NCBI GenBank assembly: GCA_900554225.1
Contig: USGH01000093.1
Coordinates: 1-9,143, forward strand
Length of the DNA stretch: 9,143 bases
Direction: 5' to 3'
Source of the DNA: an uncultured Eubacteriales bacterium
GTDB taxonomy: Bacteria; Bacillota; Clostridia; Oscillospirales; CAG-272
The notes under the pieces were generated by a model, which did no database searches, was not told the origin of the DNA, and saw only the letters and a program-made list of their open reading frames with translations. The position numbers were made by a program, and so were the translations under genes. Shown here one piece after another: positions 1-6,268 of the stretch (the stretch's first letter is position 1; the number at the start of each line of letters is the position of its first letter).

Positions 1-1
1 C

Positions 2-865
2 AAGGATCTTGCGGAGGATATGGGGATCGAAAACCTGTATGACGCGGTACACGACGGCACCTGGACGATCGACAAGATGTTCAATCTCGCACAGGGTGCG
101 TTGGTCGATCTGAACGGCGACGGGAAATACGACACAAGCGACCAGTACGGCATGGTATATGAGGTACTGACCGCCAATGCACTATGGGTCGGCGCCGGCA
201 AGAATGTTATCAAGACCGTAAACGGTGAACTGCAGTATACCATCGAAAACGAGGATGTTGTCAACCTCTTTGAACGGATCCTCAAATATTATGCAGACCC
301 GAGCGTAACGCGTGACCTGGGCAGTGCAGAAATTTCCACGCTGCTGAACGAAGGCAGAACGCTCTTCCAGAATCCCTGTACCTTCACTCTGACCGAATAC
401 CGCGAGGTTGACTACGATTTCGGTATCCTGCCGATGCCGAAGGAGGACGAAAACCAGGCGGAATACATCTCCTACGGTCAGCCGTGGGTCACCTATTGTC
501 CGTACGTGCCGATCACGGTAACGGGTGCGGATCGGGAATTGGTCGGTATGGTCATCGACGGTATGGCGGCATATGGTCATGTATTTGTTCGTCCCGCCGT
601 ATTCGACAATGTAATTCAGTTGAAGAGCACCCGCGATGAGGAATCCGCGAAGATCGTCCACGATATTTTCGACAACGTTTCCTTTGAGCTTGTCTCCACA
701 CTCTCCAGCGGCAATGTTCGCGATATGCTTGACAACCTGTTCACCTACAAATTCGGTACGATGGAGTTTTCTTCCTCCTGGGCAGCCATCAAGGATTCCG
801 CAATGGATGAACTGAAAGGTCTGACCGCTTCCATCGCCGAAAACGAAGCAAAGATGCAGCAGTGA
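2..865 (+). CDS. Extracellular solute-binding lipoprotein, C-terminal part (5' end outside window)
   Basis: This is the C-terminal 287 residues of a sugar-type ABC-transporter substrate-binding protein (family 1-like). The open frame continues to the left edge: codons from base 2 (K-D-L-A-E-D) match the interior of the complete paralogue that follows, so the ATG at 20 is internal and not the start. It carries the EF-hand-like loop D-L-N-G-D-G-K-Y-D, frequent in Firmicute sugar-binding proteins as a calcium site, the segment FGILPMPKED with a following Q..Y, and the block ISYGQPWV-YCPYVPITVTGA shared with the paralogue. Identity to the next gene is about 70% by eye, and the last eight residues (ENEAKMQQ) are identical. 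The missing N-terminus should hold a lipoprotein signal. The ligand is unknown; sugar binding is inferred from the family. No permease gene is adjacent on the visible side. Confidence 0.88.
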   Translation, partial: KDLAEDMGIENLYDAVHDGTWTIDKMFNLAQGALVDLNGDGKYDTSDQYGMVYEVLTANALWVGAGKNVIKTVNGELQYTIENEDVVNLFERILKYYADPSVTRDLGSAEISTLLNEGRTLFQNPCTFTLTEYREVDYDFGILPMPKEDENQAEYISYGQPWVTYCPYVPITVTGADRELVGMVIDGMAAYGHVFVRPAVFDNVIQLKSTRDEESAKIVHDIFDNVSFELVSTLSSGNVRDMLDNLFTYKFGTMEFSSSWAAIKDSAMDELKGLTASIAENEAKMQQ

Positions 866-873
866 TGTACTCT

Positions 874-904
874 GCCGGACTTTGATTCCTTCTAGAGATC
901 CGGC
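874..904 (+). other. Hairpin in the 3' untranslated region of the first solute-binding protein gene
   Basis: GCCGGA at 874-879 pairs with TCCGGC at 899-904 around a 19-nt loop, beginning 8 nt after the stop codon. No T-run follows, so it is not a classical terminator. It could be an RNA-stabilising 3' structure upstream of the true terminator at 937-984. The second solute-binding gene has no equivalent hairpin directly after its stop. Confidence 0.4.
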
Positions 905-936
905 GTAAAAGCGAATACAATTCTGTATAGGAAATG

Positions 937-984
937 AAAATGTGTGACAACTGCAAAAACCATGCAGGATCGTCACACATTTTT
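937..984 (+). terminator. Rho-independent terminator of the first solute-binding protein gene
   Basis: AAAATGTGTGAC (937-948) pairs perfectly with GTCACACATTTT (972-983), a 12-bp stem. A second 5-bp stem inside the loop, CTGCA (951-955) with TGCAG (963-967), makes it a two-step hairpin. The 3' arm ends in a T-run (980-984). It separates the two paralogous genes, so the second relies on its own promoter. Confidence 0.75.
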
Positions 985-1018
985 CTATGCCGCACTGGAC
1001 TTTTTGGTTCTCATATTA

Positions 1019-1047
1019 TGGACAATCCGTGATTTTTGTGCTATACT
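1019..1047 (+). promoter_or_regulatory. Sigma-A-type promoter of the second solute-binding protein gene
   Basis: TGGACA (1019-1024) as -35 and TATACT (1042-1047) as -10, each 5 of 6 to consensus, with exactly 17 bp between them. The expected start is near 1054, giving a leader of about 37 nt to the ATG at 1091. It lies just downstream of the terminator at 937-984. Confidence 0.75.
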
Positions 1048-1090
1048 TTTGTTACATTTGATTCTTACTACAGAAATGGAAAACATCACT

Positions 1091-2590
1091 ATGAAAAAGA
1101 AGCTATTCTCCATGCTGCTTGCCGCGATTCTATTGTCCGGTACCGTGGCGTGCAACCGTACGGACACAGAAACAACTCCTTCTGAAACACAAAACAATAC
1201 AGAAACCGGCGAGACCGAATCCGTGGAAGTCGAATCCAAAGAAACCGGAGAGGAAGATTTTGTATCTGCGCTTCCGCAGGCTGATTACGCCGGTGCGAAT
1301 TTCTATGTAGACAGTGCAAATACGCTTGTCGGCATTGATTCCGCCACCACGATCAACTTTGCCGAGGAATTGACAGGCGAGATCGTAAATGACGCGCTGT
1401 ACAACCGCGACCGCTATCTGGAACAGCAGTACAACGTTGTCATGCAGAACACCATCAATGAAACAAGAGATGCAAGTGTCTTCCAGAAAGGTGTACTCGC
1501 CGGAGATACAAACTTCCACGTTGCCTTCGGTGATGTTGGTTCCTACGGTGCCTATATCGTTCAAAAAGGCTGCTGTTATCCGATGAACTTTGTAGAAAAC
1601 GTCCAATTAGACCGTCCGTACTGGAATCAGGCAGCCAATAAAGCAATGACCATTGGAACAAGCGTGTACTATCCGACCGGCGCGATCACACCGCGTTTCT
1701 ACGGTTCTGTGTACGTCATTATGTTTAATAAGGATCTTGCGGAGGATCTCGGTATAGAAAATCTGTACGACGCGGTACAGAGCGGTACATGGACGATTGA
1801 CAAAATGTTCCATCTCGCACAGGGGGCACTGGTCGATTTGAACGGTGACGGCAAATACGACACAGACGACCAATATGGTCTTGTCTATGAAGTGCTCACC
1901 CCCTATGCGCTTTGGATCGGTGCGGACAAAACAGTCGTTGTCAATGACAATGGCAACATGCGGTATGCCATGGATGACGAAGATCTCATCACGCTCTTTG
2001 ATCACCTCCTTTCCTATTTAAGCGATCCAAGCGTAACACGTGACTTAGGCGATGCTGAGATTTCCAAGTTGCTATACGAAGGCAGAACGCTTTTCCAGAA
2101 TCCCTGTACATTCAATCTGACAGAATACCGTGAGGTTGAATTCTCCTTTGGTATCCTTCCCATGCCGAAAGAGAATGAAGAACAGGAAAATTACATCTCC
2201 TATGGTCAGCCGTGGGTCGTATATTGTCCGTATGTACCGATCACCGTGACCGGTGCGGAACGAGAAATGACCGGTATGCTCCTCGACGCTATGGCAGCAT
2301 ATGGTCACCAGTATGTGCGTCCTGCCGTATTCGACAACGTGATTCAGTTGAAGACCACACGTGATGAGGAATCCGCAAAAATCATCAGCAGCATGTTCGA
2401 CAATGTATCTTTCGAATTGGCGGATAATGTTTCCCGCAGTCTTGGTTCCCTTCTCGGCAACCTGTTCACTAACAAATTCGGCACCATGGAGCGCGCATCC
2501 TCCTGGGCTTCTATCAAAGAGGCGGCGGAAGCAGACCTGCAAAGTATGGTCGCTACTCTTGCCGAAAACGAAGCAAAGATGCAGCAGTGA
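1091..2590 (+). CDS. Extracellular solute-binding lipoprotein (ABC sugar-transporter type), complete
   Basis: A 499-residue lipoprotein of the bacterial extracellular solute-binding protein family 1 type. The start at 1091 is chosen because it begins MKKKLFSMLLAAILL, a basic then hydrophobic signal ending in T-V-A-C with the lipidated Cys at residue 21. An in-frame ATG at 1076 would add only MENIT. Neither start has a good Shine-Dalgarno. A Thr/Glu/Ser-rich linker (about 22-55) follows, then the binding-protein body. Residues 249-260 (D-L-N-G-D-G-K-Y-D-T-D-D) form an EF-hand-like calcium loop. FGILPMPKENEEQ and the YISYGQPWV block are typical of the C-terminal lobe. By family it would sit on the outer face of the membrane and hand a sugar or oligosaccharide to an ABC permease, but no permease or ATPase gene is adjacent. 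It is a tandem paralogue of the preceding gene, with which it shares about 70% identity over the visible part. Ligand unknown. Confidence 0.92.
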   Translation: MKKKLFSMLLAAILLSGTVACNRTDTETTPSETQNNTETGETESVEVESKETGEEDFVSALPQADYAGANFYVDSANTLVGIDSATTINFAEELTGEIVNDALYNRDRYLEQQYNVVMQNTINETRDASVFQKGVLAGDTNFHVAFGDVGSYGAYIVQKGCCYPMNFVENVQLDRPYWNQAANKAMTIGTSVYYPTGAITPRFYGSVYVIMFNKDLAEDLGIENLYDAVQSGTWTIDKMFHLAQGALVDLNGDGKYDTDDQYGLVYEVLTPYALWIGADKTVVVNDNGNMRYAMDDEDLITLFDHLLSYLSDPSVTRDLGDAEISKLLYEGRTLFQNPCTFNLTEYREVEFSFGILPMPKENEEQENYISYGQPWVVYCPYVPITVTGAEREMTGMLLDAMAAYGHQYVRPAVFDNVIQLKTTRDEESAKIISSMFDNVSFELADNVSRSLGSLLGNLFTNKFGTMERASSWASIKEAAEADLQSMVATLAENEAKMQQ

Positions 2591-2653
2591 TGCGGTACGT
2601 TTTCTCCTGTATGTATCGCCAAACTGCAACAATACAGCGGTGAAAATGTAAAT

Positions 2654-2666
2654 TTATCCGGGATAA
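2654..2666. promoter_or_regulatory. Inverted repeat upstream of the DUF3048 gene promoter
   Basis: TTATCC (2654-2659), one base, GGATAA (2661-2666): a perfect 6-1-6 inverted repeat ending 12 bp before the -35 box at 2679. The position fits an activator or repressor site. No regulator family can be assigned from the sequence. Confidence 0.3.
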
Positions 2667-2678
2667 CGCCCCATTTCC

Positions 2679-2707
2679 TTGACAAAAGCCAAAAAGTAGA
2701 GTACAAT
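2679..2707 (+). promoter_or_regulatory. Strong sigma-A-type promoter of the DUF3048 lipoprotein gene
   Basis: Perfect -35 TTGACA (2679-2684), 17-bp spacer, -10 TACAAT (2702-2707, 5 of 6). Transcription should begin near 2713-2715, giving a leader of about 90 nt to the ATG at 2805. The -10 box overlaps the left arm of the long hairpin at 2705-2752. Confidence 0.82.
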
Positions 2708-2757
2708 ATAGACGTTTGTGTACGGTATATATACCGCGCAGACGTCTATATTTTTTT
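2705..2757 (+). terminator. Terminator-like hairpin overlapping the promoter, ending in T7
   Basis: AATATAGACGT (2705-2715) pairs with ACGTCTATATT (2742-2752). Inside it TGTG (2717-2720) pairs with CGCA (2737-2740, one G-T wobble), and the palindrome CGGTATATATACCG (2723-2736) closes the tip; only TA at 2721-2722 is bulged. Seven T follow (2751-2757). Read-through transcripts from the solute-binding gene ending at 2590 would contain the whole hairpin and should stop here. Transcripts starting at the promoter near 2714 lack most of the left arm, so the base of the stem is lost next to the T-run. Confidence 0.7.
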
Positions 2758-2792
2758 GCACACGATCATTGTAGAATAGAACGCAACAAACC

Positions 2793-2799
2793 AAAGGAG
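2793..2799 (+). promoter_or_regulatory. Ribosome binding site of the DUF3048 gene
   Basis: AAAGGAG at 2793-2799, five bases before the ATG at 2805; it fixes this start. Confidence 0.85.
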
Positions 2800-2804
2800 C
2801 GCGT

Positions 2805-4088
2805 ATGAATGCGAAGAAATGGGCGACAATCCTCCTTACAATCTCCCTTTTGACCGCGGCGGCAGTCGGATGTACCGTTCGGGAAAGCACACCGGAAACC
2901 GAATCACAGACGGAAACCGAAACCATCCCTGCGGATACCGAAACAGAGACGGAAACGGAGCCGGAGAGCGAGACCGAAACAAAAGCGGAGACCGAACCGC
3001 CGCTGCCGGATGAAGCCGAACGGCTGGACGATCCGAACTCCAACATCACCGGCTACTCCGACGACGCCGAAGACGCTTCCTCCCGCGGCGATCAGGCAAA
3101 AGGGGATACGGAAACCGACGCGGCGGAAACGGAACCCGTGCGGATCTACAATTATCTGAATGGCAAAACCGTCACGGCGGAGGAGCAGAAAAAACGTCCG
3201 GTGGCAATCATGATCAACAACATCGAACGGTGTCTGCCGCAAGCCGGGATCACCGCGGGCGATATGTTCTATGAATGCTCGGCGGAGGGCGGGATCACGC
3301 GGATCATGATGCTCACGACGGATTACGAAAATCTGCCGGAGGTCGGTTCGATCCGTTCCTCGCGCGATTACTTCATCGATTTCATCGCCAATCACGACGC
3401 GATCTACATTCATGCGGGCGGCAGCGCACAGGCATACGAAAAGATCGCGTGGCGCAAGATCAACAATCTCGACGGCGTAAATATGTACATTCCCAATATG
3501 TTCTATCGCGACTCGTGGCGGTACAGCAACATGGGTATGGAGCACAGCCTTATGACGACCGGAGAAAAGATCGCCGCCGGGATCGAATACAAGGGCTATC
3601 GCACCGAACTTGCCGCGGATTATGTCAGCCCGTTCGCTTTCTTTGACGAGACCGTGGACAATCAGCTCAGCGGCAGTCCGGCAAGCCATGTGCGGATGCA
3701 GTCTACGGGAGTACAGACCGTCGATTTTGTGTATGACGAAACGTCCGGCGAATACCTGCGCTATCAATACTACGGCAAGCCCCATGTGGATGCGAACAAC
3801 GACGAACAGCTCGCGGTCAAGAACGTACTGGTCCTCTTTACGGACATCCACCCGATCCCGGGCGACAGCTATGGCAGACTCACGGTCGGCACAGTCGGCT
3901 CCGGACAGGGCTACTATATCACAAACGGCAAGCGTAAGGTCGTCAACTGGTCGCGCGAAGGCAAAACGACGCCGCTCCACCTTGAATACCGCAACGGCGA
4001 CGAGCTGATTCTCAATTGCGGCAAAACCTTCATCTGCGTCGTTGACAATACCGTCGCCTCCAAAATCGATTTCGAGTATACGTGGTAA
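2805..4088 (+). CDS. DUF3048 (YerB-like) lipoprotein with Glu/Thr-rich spacer
   Basis: A 427-residue exported lipoprotein of the DUF3048/YerB family. The signal peptide (MNAKKWATILLTISLLTAAA) ends in A-V-G-C with the lipidated Cys at 23. Residues about 27-112 are a low-complexity acidic linker rich in Glu-Thr repeats, probably a flexible spacer through the cell wall. The conserved domain starts near 116: LNGKTVTAEEQKKRPVAIMI, then PQAGI..GDMFYE, EGGITR (161-166), IRSSRDYFID (183-192) and HAGGS (203-207), all family hallmarks. The C-terminal portion (about 300-427) fits the usual second subdomain. The biochemical role of the family is not established; B. subtilis YerB is also a predicted lipoprotein. 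It appears monocistronic, with its own promoter and a terminator at 4111-4145. The family call is from recognised motifs, not a search. Confidence 0.88.
   Translation: MNAKKWATILLTISLLTAAAVGCTVRESTPETESQTETETIPADTETETETEPESETETKAETEPPLPDEAERLDDPNSNITGYSDDAEDASSRGDQAKGDTETDAAETEPVRIYNYLNGKTVTAEEQKKRPVAIMINNIERCLPQAGITAGDMFYECSAEGGITRIMMLTTDYENLPEVGSIRSSRDYFIDFIANHDAIYIHAGGSAQAYEKIAWRKINNLDGVNMYIPNMFYRDSWRYSNMGMEHSLMTTGEKIAAGIEYKGYRTELAADYVSPFAFFDETVDNQLSGSPASHVRMQSTGVQTVDFVYDETSGEYLRYQYYGKPHVDANNDEQLAVKNVLVLFTDIHPIPGDSYGRLTVGTVGSGQGYYITNGKRKVVNWSREGKTTPLHLEYRNGDELILNCGKTFICVVDNTVASKIDFEYTW
2889..3000 (+). repeat. Low-complexity repeat encoding a Glu/Thr linker
   Basis: Irregular reiterations of ACCGAAAC / GAGACGGAA-like units encode about 37 residues made mostly of Glu and Thr. 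It lies wholly inside the DUF3048 lipoprotein gene. Such tracts vary in length by replication slippage, so the linker length probably differs between strains. Confidence 0.7.
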
Positions 4089-4110
4089 ACGGCACACGAA
4101 ATATAAGACA

Positions 4111-4145
4111 AAAACCGCTGTATCCTGTATGGATCCGGCGGTTTT
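4111..4145 (+). terminator. Hairpin terminator after the DUF3048 gene
   Basis: AAAACCGC (4111-4118) pairs with GCGGTTTT (4138-4145), with an inner ATCC/GGAT stem (4122-4125 and 4131-4134) around a 5-nt loop. It begins 22 nt after the stop codon. The A-run on the left and T-run on the right mean it could act in both directions at this convergent junction. Confidence 0.75.
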
Positions 4146-4158
4146 CCTATACAGACGC

Positions 4159-4190
4159 AAAAAGGAGAGGATCGAAATCCTCTCCCCTTT
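4159..4190 (-). terminator. Hairpin terminator of the zinc-ribbon/SLH protein gene
   Basis: GGAGAGGAT (4164-4172) and ATCCTCTCC (4177-4185) form a perfect 9-bp stem with a CGAA tetraloop. On the minus strand it is followed by TTTTT (4163-4159), which suits the gene whose stop codon lies at 4210. On the plus strand a looser T-rich stretch follows, so it may be bidirectional. Confidence 0.82.
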
Positions 4191-4209
4191 ATTTGGTTTT
4201 TTTCCGCGA

Positions 4210-5979
4210 TTACTTCAGGAGGGAGATGCCGTAGCAGATCTCCGCCATGTCGTAACGGGTGAGCAGACCGTTGTTCTGATACTGGGTAGCGGTCAGGAAG
4301 CCGATGGCAACTGCCACGTTCTGTGCGCCGGAAACGTTCTTCAGATCAACGATAACGGTGTTGTTGACTCTTTCGAGGTAACGGACGTATACCTCCACGA
4401 GAGCAGCTGCTTCACGGAGCGTCACCGTCTTGGACAGATCGTCGGCGTTCGTGATGATACCGGCGTTCTTCGCCCAAGTGATTCTTTCCGCAACGGTGTC
4501 GAGGTTGTCGTTTACGTCGGCAAGCTCAGCGAGGTAGCAGGCGAATGCGCGGAGGCTGACCACGGAATTGCCCATGAACTTGTCGGTATCAAACCGGGTG
4601 TTCGGGCTGCCCATGATTCCCTGCTCGGTCACGTATTCCACAGCCGCGAGATGCGTGTTGACGTCGGAATACGGATTGTTCCACTGGAACTTCACAGCGA
4701 CAGAAACGTTCTGGGTGGCTCTCTTTAAGGTGAGCGTAGACACAGCACCCTGTGCGTTGCCGTTTACGGATACACTTGCGATGGAGTAATTCTTATTCGA
4801 GGGAACGAAGCGGAGTACAACGGTATCCGCATAGGTTACGGACAGCTTGGAGACCGCGCCTGCGTTCTTGCCGTTGACCGTTGCGTATACAGAACCGCCG
4901 CCCACAACGGACGTATCGATGGTGTAGACGTTTCTGGTATCTACCTTGCGGAATTTCACCTGGATGGAGTAATCCTGGTAGATGGATTCGAGACGGATGG
5001 TATCGCCGGTACCGTAGTAGTAGCCGTTGATATAAACAGCCGCGATGGCGTAGCCGTAATCCGGGGTAATGGTGATGACACGGTTATCGCCCGCCTTGAC
5101 CGGGTTTTGCGCGTTCATCGTCACCGTTCCGCCGTAGCCGGCAAAGAGACTGATCGTGAAGTAGTAGTTGTACGAGTCGGAGACCTTGACAAAGCCGTGC
5201 TTCGGGCAGTAGTAGCCGAGACGGATCGAGCCGTTGATGTCCGTATACTTCAGCGAGCATTCGGAACCGCACCACGGGCAGCGCGTCTTATCGGGGTTGA
5301 CGTCTACAGGCTTTACCATGCCGTGCTTTGCGCACTTATAGCCCACAAACAGACCATTCTTGTCGTAAACAAAGCTCAGCAGAGAGCCACAGTACGGGCA
5401 GTATACCTTGGTGTCGTCCGGCTTATCAAACACGGGCGTCACATAGCCGTGGTATGCGCAGGTATAGCCGAGGAATTTGCCGGTGTGGGAATCAAATACC
5501 TTGGTACACTTCTGATAGCAGTACGGGCAGTACGGAGTATCCGTTACAGTCGGATCATCGCCAACGATCTTCTGGCAGTTTTCGCACCAGTAGATGATGT
5601 TGCCTTCGAGATCGTAGTACTTCTTGCATTCCCGCTTGCAGGTCGGGCAGTATACCTTATTGTATACGGGTCCTTCCGCATCCTTGACAAGACCGTGCTT
5701 TGCGCACTTATAGCCGAGCAGTACGGTCTTTGCGGCATCCTCATAAACCGGGTAGCAAAGGTCGCCGCATTTCGGGCAATACACACGAACCTCTTCATCG
5801 GTCACCGGTGTGTAGTTGGGGTTCTTCGAGAGGTCGATAACGGGAATGATATAGTATCCGTTGCCGCCATGGTCATGACCGTCGCCGGGTGCCGTATACA
5901 CCGGGGAGGCTGCAAGCGCGGACACTGCCATAGAGAGGATCATCAGACCCGCCAGAAGCAGAGATAGCCACTTTTTCAT
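4210..5979 (-). CDS. Exported protein: five zinc-ribbon-like repeats, two InlB-B-like repeats, SLH-like C-terminus
   Basis: A 589-residue exported protein. The start at 5979 has AAAGGAG nine bases upstream and a classical signal peptide (MKKWLSLLLAGLMILSMAVS) with likely cleavage after ALA at 23. A GHDHGG stretch (34-39) may bind metal. Residues 66-263 hold five repeats of 40-43 residues of the form CPxC...CxxHG: C68/C71/C92/H95; C111/C114/C132/C135; C151/C154/C174/H177; C194/C197/C216/H219; C234/C237/C258/H261. Repeat 2 ends in CxxC instead of CxxH. Each also has another Cys four residues after the second, except repeat 4 (Leu), so the likely zinc ligands are the CxxC and CxxH pairs. Residues 272-344 and 350-431 look like divergent InlB B-repeats (GG.V....NG...G..V.......Y.......NG). 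Residues about 434-589 resemble three weak SLH repeats, the first with YSDV and GI.G, which would anchor the protein to a cell-wall polymer. Zinc binding and anchoring are inferred. The function is not recognised. Confidence 0.88.
   Translation of the reverse strand: MKKWLSLLLAGLMILSMAVSALAASPVYTAPGDGHDHGGNGYYIIPVIDLSKNPNYTPVTDEEVRVYCPKCGDLCYPVYEDAAKTVLLGYKCAKHGLVKDAEGPVYNKVYCPTCKRECKKYYDLEGNIIYWCENCQKIVGDDPTVTDTPYCPYCYQKCTKVFDSHTGKFLGYTCAYHGYVTPVFDKPDDTKVYCPYCGSLLSFVYDKNGLFVGYKCAKHGMVKPVDVNPDKTRCPWCGSECSLKYTDINGSIRLGYYCPKHGFVKVSDSYNYYFTISLFAGYGGTVTMNAQNPVKAGDNRVITITPDYGYAIAAVYINGYYYGTGDTIRLESIYQDYSIQVKFRKVDTRNVYTIDTSVVGGGSVYATVNGKNAGAVSKLSVTYADTVVLRFVPSNKNYSIASVSVNGNAQGAVSTLTLKRATQNVSVAVKFQWNNPYSDVNTHLAAVEYVTEQGIMGSPNTRFDTDKFMGNSVVSLRAFACYLAELADVNDNLDTVAERITWAKNAGIITNADDLSKTVTLREAAALVEVYVRYLERVNNTVIVDLKNVSGAQNVAVAIGFLTATQYQNNGLLTRYDMAEICYGISLLK
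5191..5784 (-). repeat. Five tandem zinc-ribbon-like coding repeats
   Basis: This block encodes residues 66-263 of the exported protein: five units about 120-129 bp apart. Most have diverged at the DNA level, but units 1 and 4 share an exact 23-bp stretch (5693-5715 and 5321-5343, encoding GYKCAKHG). This points to recent duplication or gene conversion between non-adjacent units. They are protein-coding repeats, not a CRISPR array. Confidence 0.8.
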
Positions 5980-5988
5980 AGTGATAAA

Positions 5989-5995
5989 CTCCTTT
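5989..5995 (-). promoter_or_regulatory. Ribosome binding site of the zinc-ribbon/SLH gene
   Basis: AAAGGAG on the minus strand, nine bases before the ATG at 5979; it fixes the start. Confidence 0.85.
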
Positions 5996-6061
5996 TGATA
6001 AATGAAGTCGGATCGGTCGGTGCAGCCGGGAAATCCACGCTCTGCATCACCGTCTGTCTAC

Positions 6062-6090
6062 TAAGACGATAGAGGGCAGGAAAAGTTCCC
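6062..6090 (-). promoter_or_regulatory. ECF-sigma-type promoter of the zinc-ribbon/SLH gene
   Basis: Read on the minus strand: GGGAAC (6090-6085), a 16-nt spacer, then CGTCTTA (6068-6062). The GGAAC-16-CGTC arrangement is the hallmark of extracytoplasmic-function (ECF) sigma factor promoters in Firmicutes. The T-rich stretch just after GGAAC is also typical. No comparable sigma-A boxes were seen in this interval. A near-copy, GGGAAATTTTC, lies 19 bp upstream of GGGAACTTTTC. Expression under envelope stress or a similar ECF signal is inferred; no sigma factor gene is in the window. Confidence 0.65.
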
Positions 6091-6268
6091 GGAAAAGCGA
6101 AAATTTCCCAGAAATATTTTCACACGTCCCGCACAGCGCGTTCACCGTTTGTCAGACGTATGCTTTTCACGTGACCGAAACCGGAAAACCGTTGGTTTCA
6201 GATTGTCGTCGTGTAAAAAACATATATCCGTGCTTCCCGGCGCAAAACGCGATGGATGCAGAGCATTC

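Larger units (their letters stand above)
5980..6268. other. Intergenic region between the GH43 gene and the zinc-ribbon/SLH gene
   Basis: 289 bp without a gene. From right to left it holds the end of the GH43 operon, with no convincing terminator. An inverted repeat GAAACC (6177-6182) / GGTTTC (6194-6199) has no adjacent T-run on either strand. A TCACGTGA palindrome lies at 6167-6174. Then come the ECF-type promoter (6062-6090), an untranslated leader of about 80 nt and the ribosome binding site at 5989-5995. Short open frames here have no ribosome binding site and look spurious. Confidence 0.6.

Noticed and set aside
182..976. Open frame on the minus strand opposite the first solute-binding protein gene
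   Set aside because: Shadow frame; it crosses the terminator at 937-984 and a similar shadow appears opposite the paralogue, as expected from shared coding sequence.
2904..4160. Long open frame on the minus strand (418 codons) opposite the DUF3048 gene
   Set aside because: It is antisense to a gene with clear family motifs, signal peptide and ribosome binding site; the translation is rich in Arg, Val and Phe with no recognisable domain, and it has no ribosome binding site.
5191..5784. Possible CRISPR-like array of regular repeats
   Set aside because: The units are in-frame coding repeats with conserved Cys and His, about 120-129 bp apart, and differ in sequence.
5107..5967. Open frame on the plus strand (286 codons) opposite the zinc-ribbon/SLH gene
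   Set aside because: It mirrors the repeat-coding strand; it has no ribosome binding site or promoter and the opposite strand has a signal peptide and domains.
6177..6199. Possible terminator after the GH43 operon
   Set aside because: The 6-bp inverted repeat GAAACC/GGTTTC has no T-run next to it on either strand.
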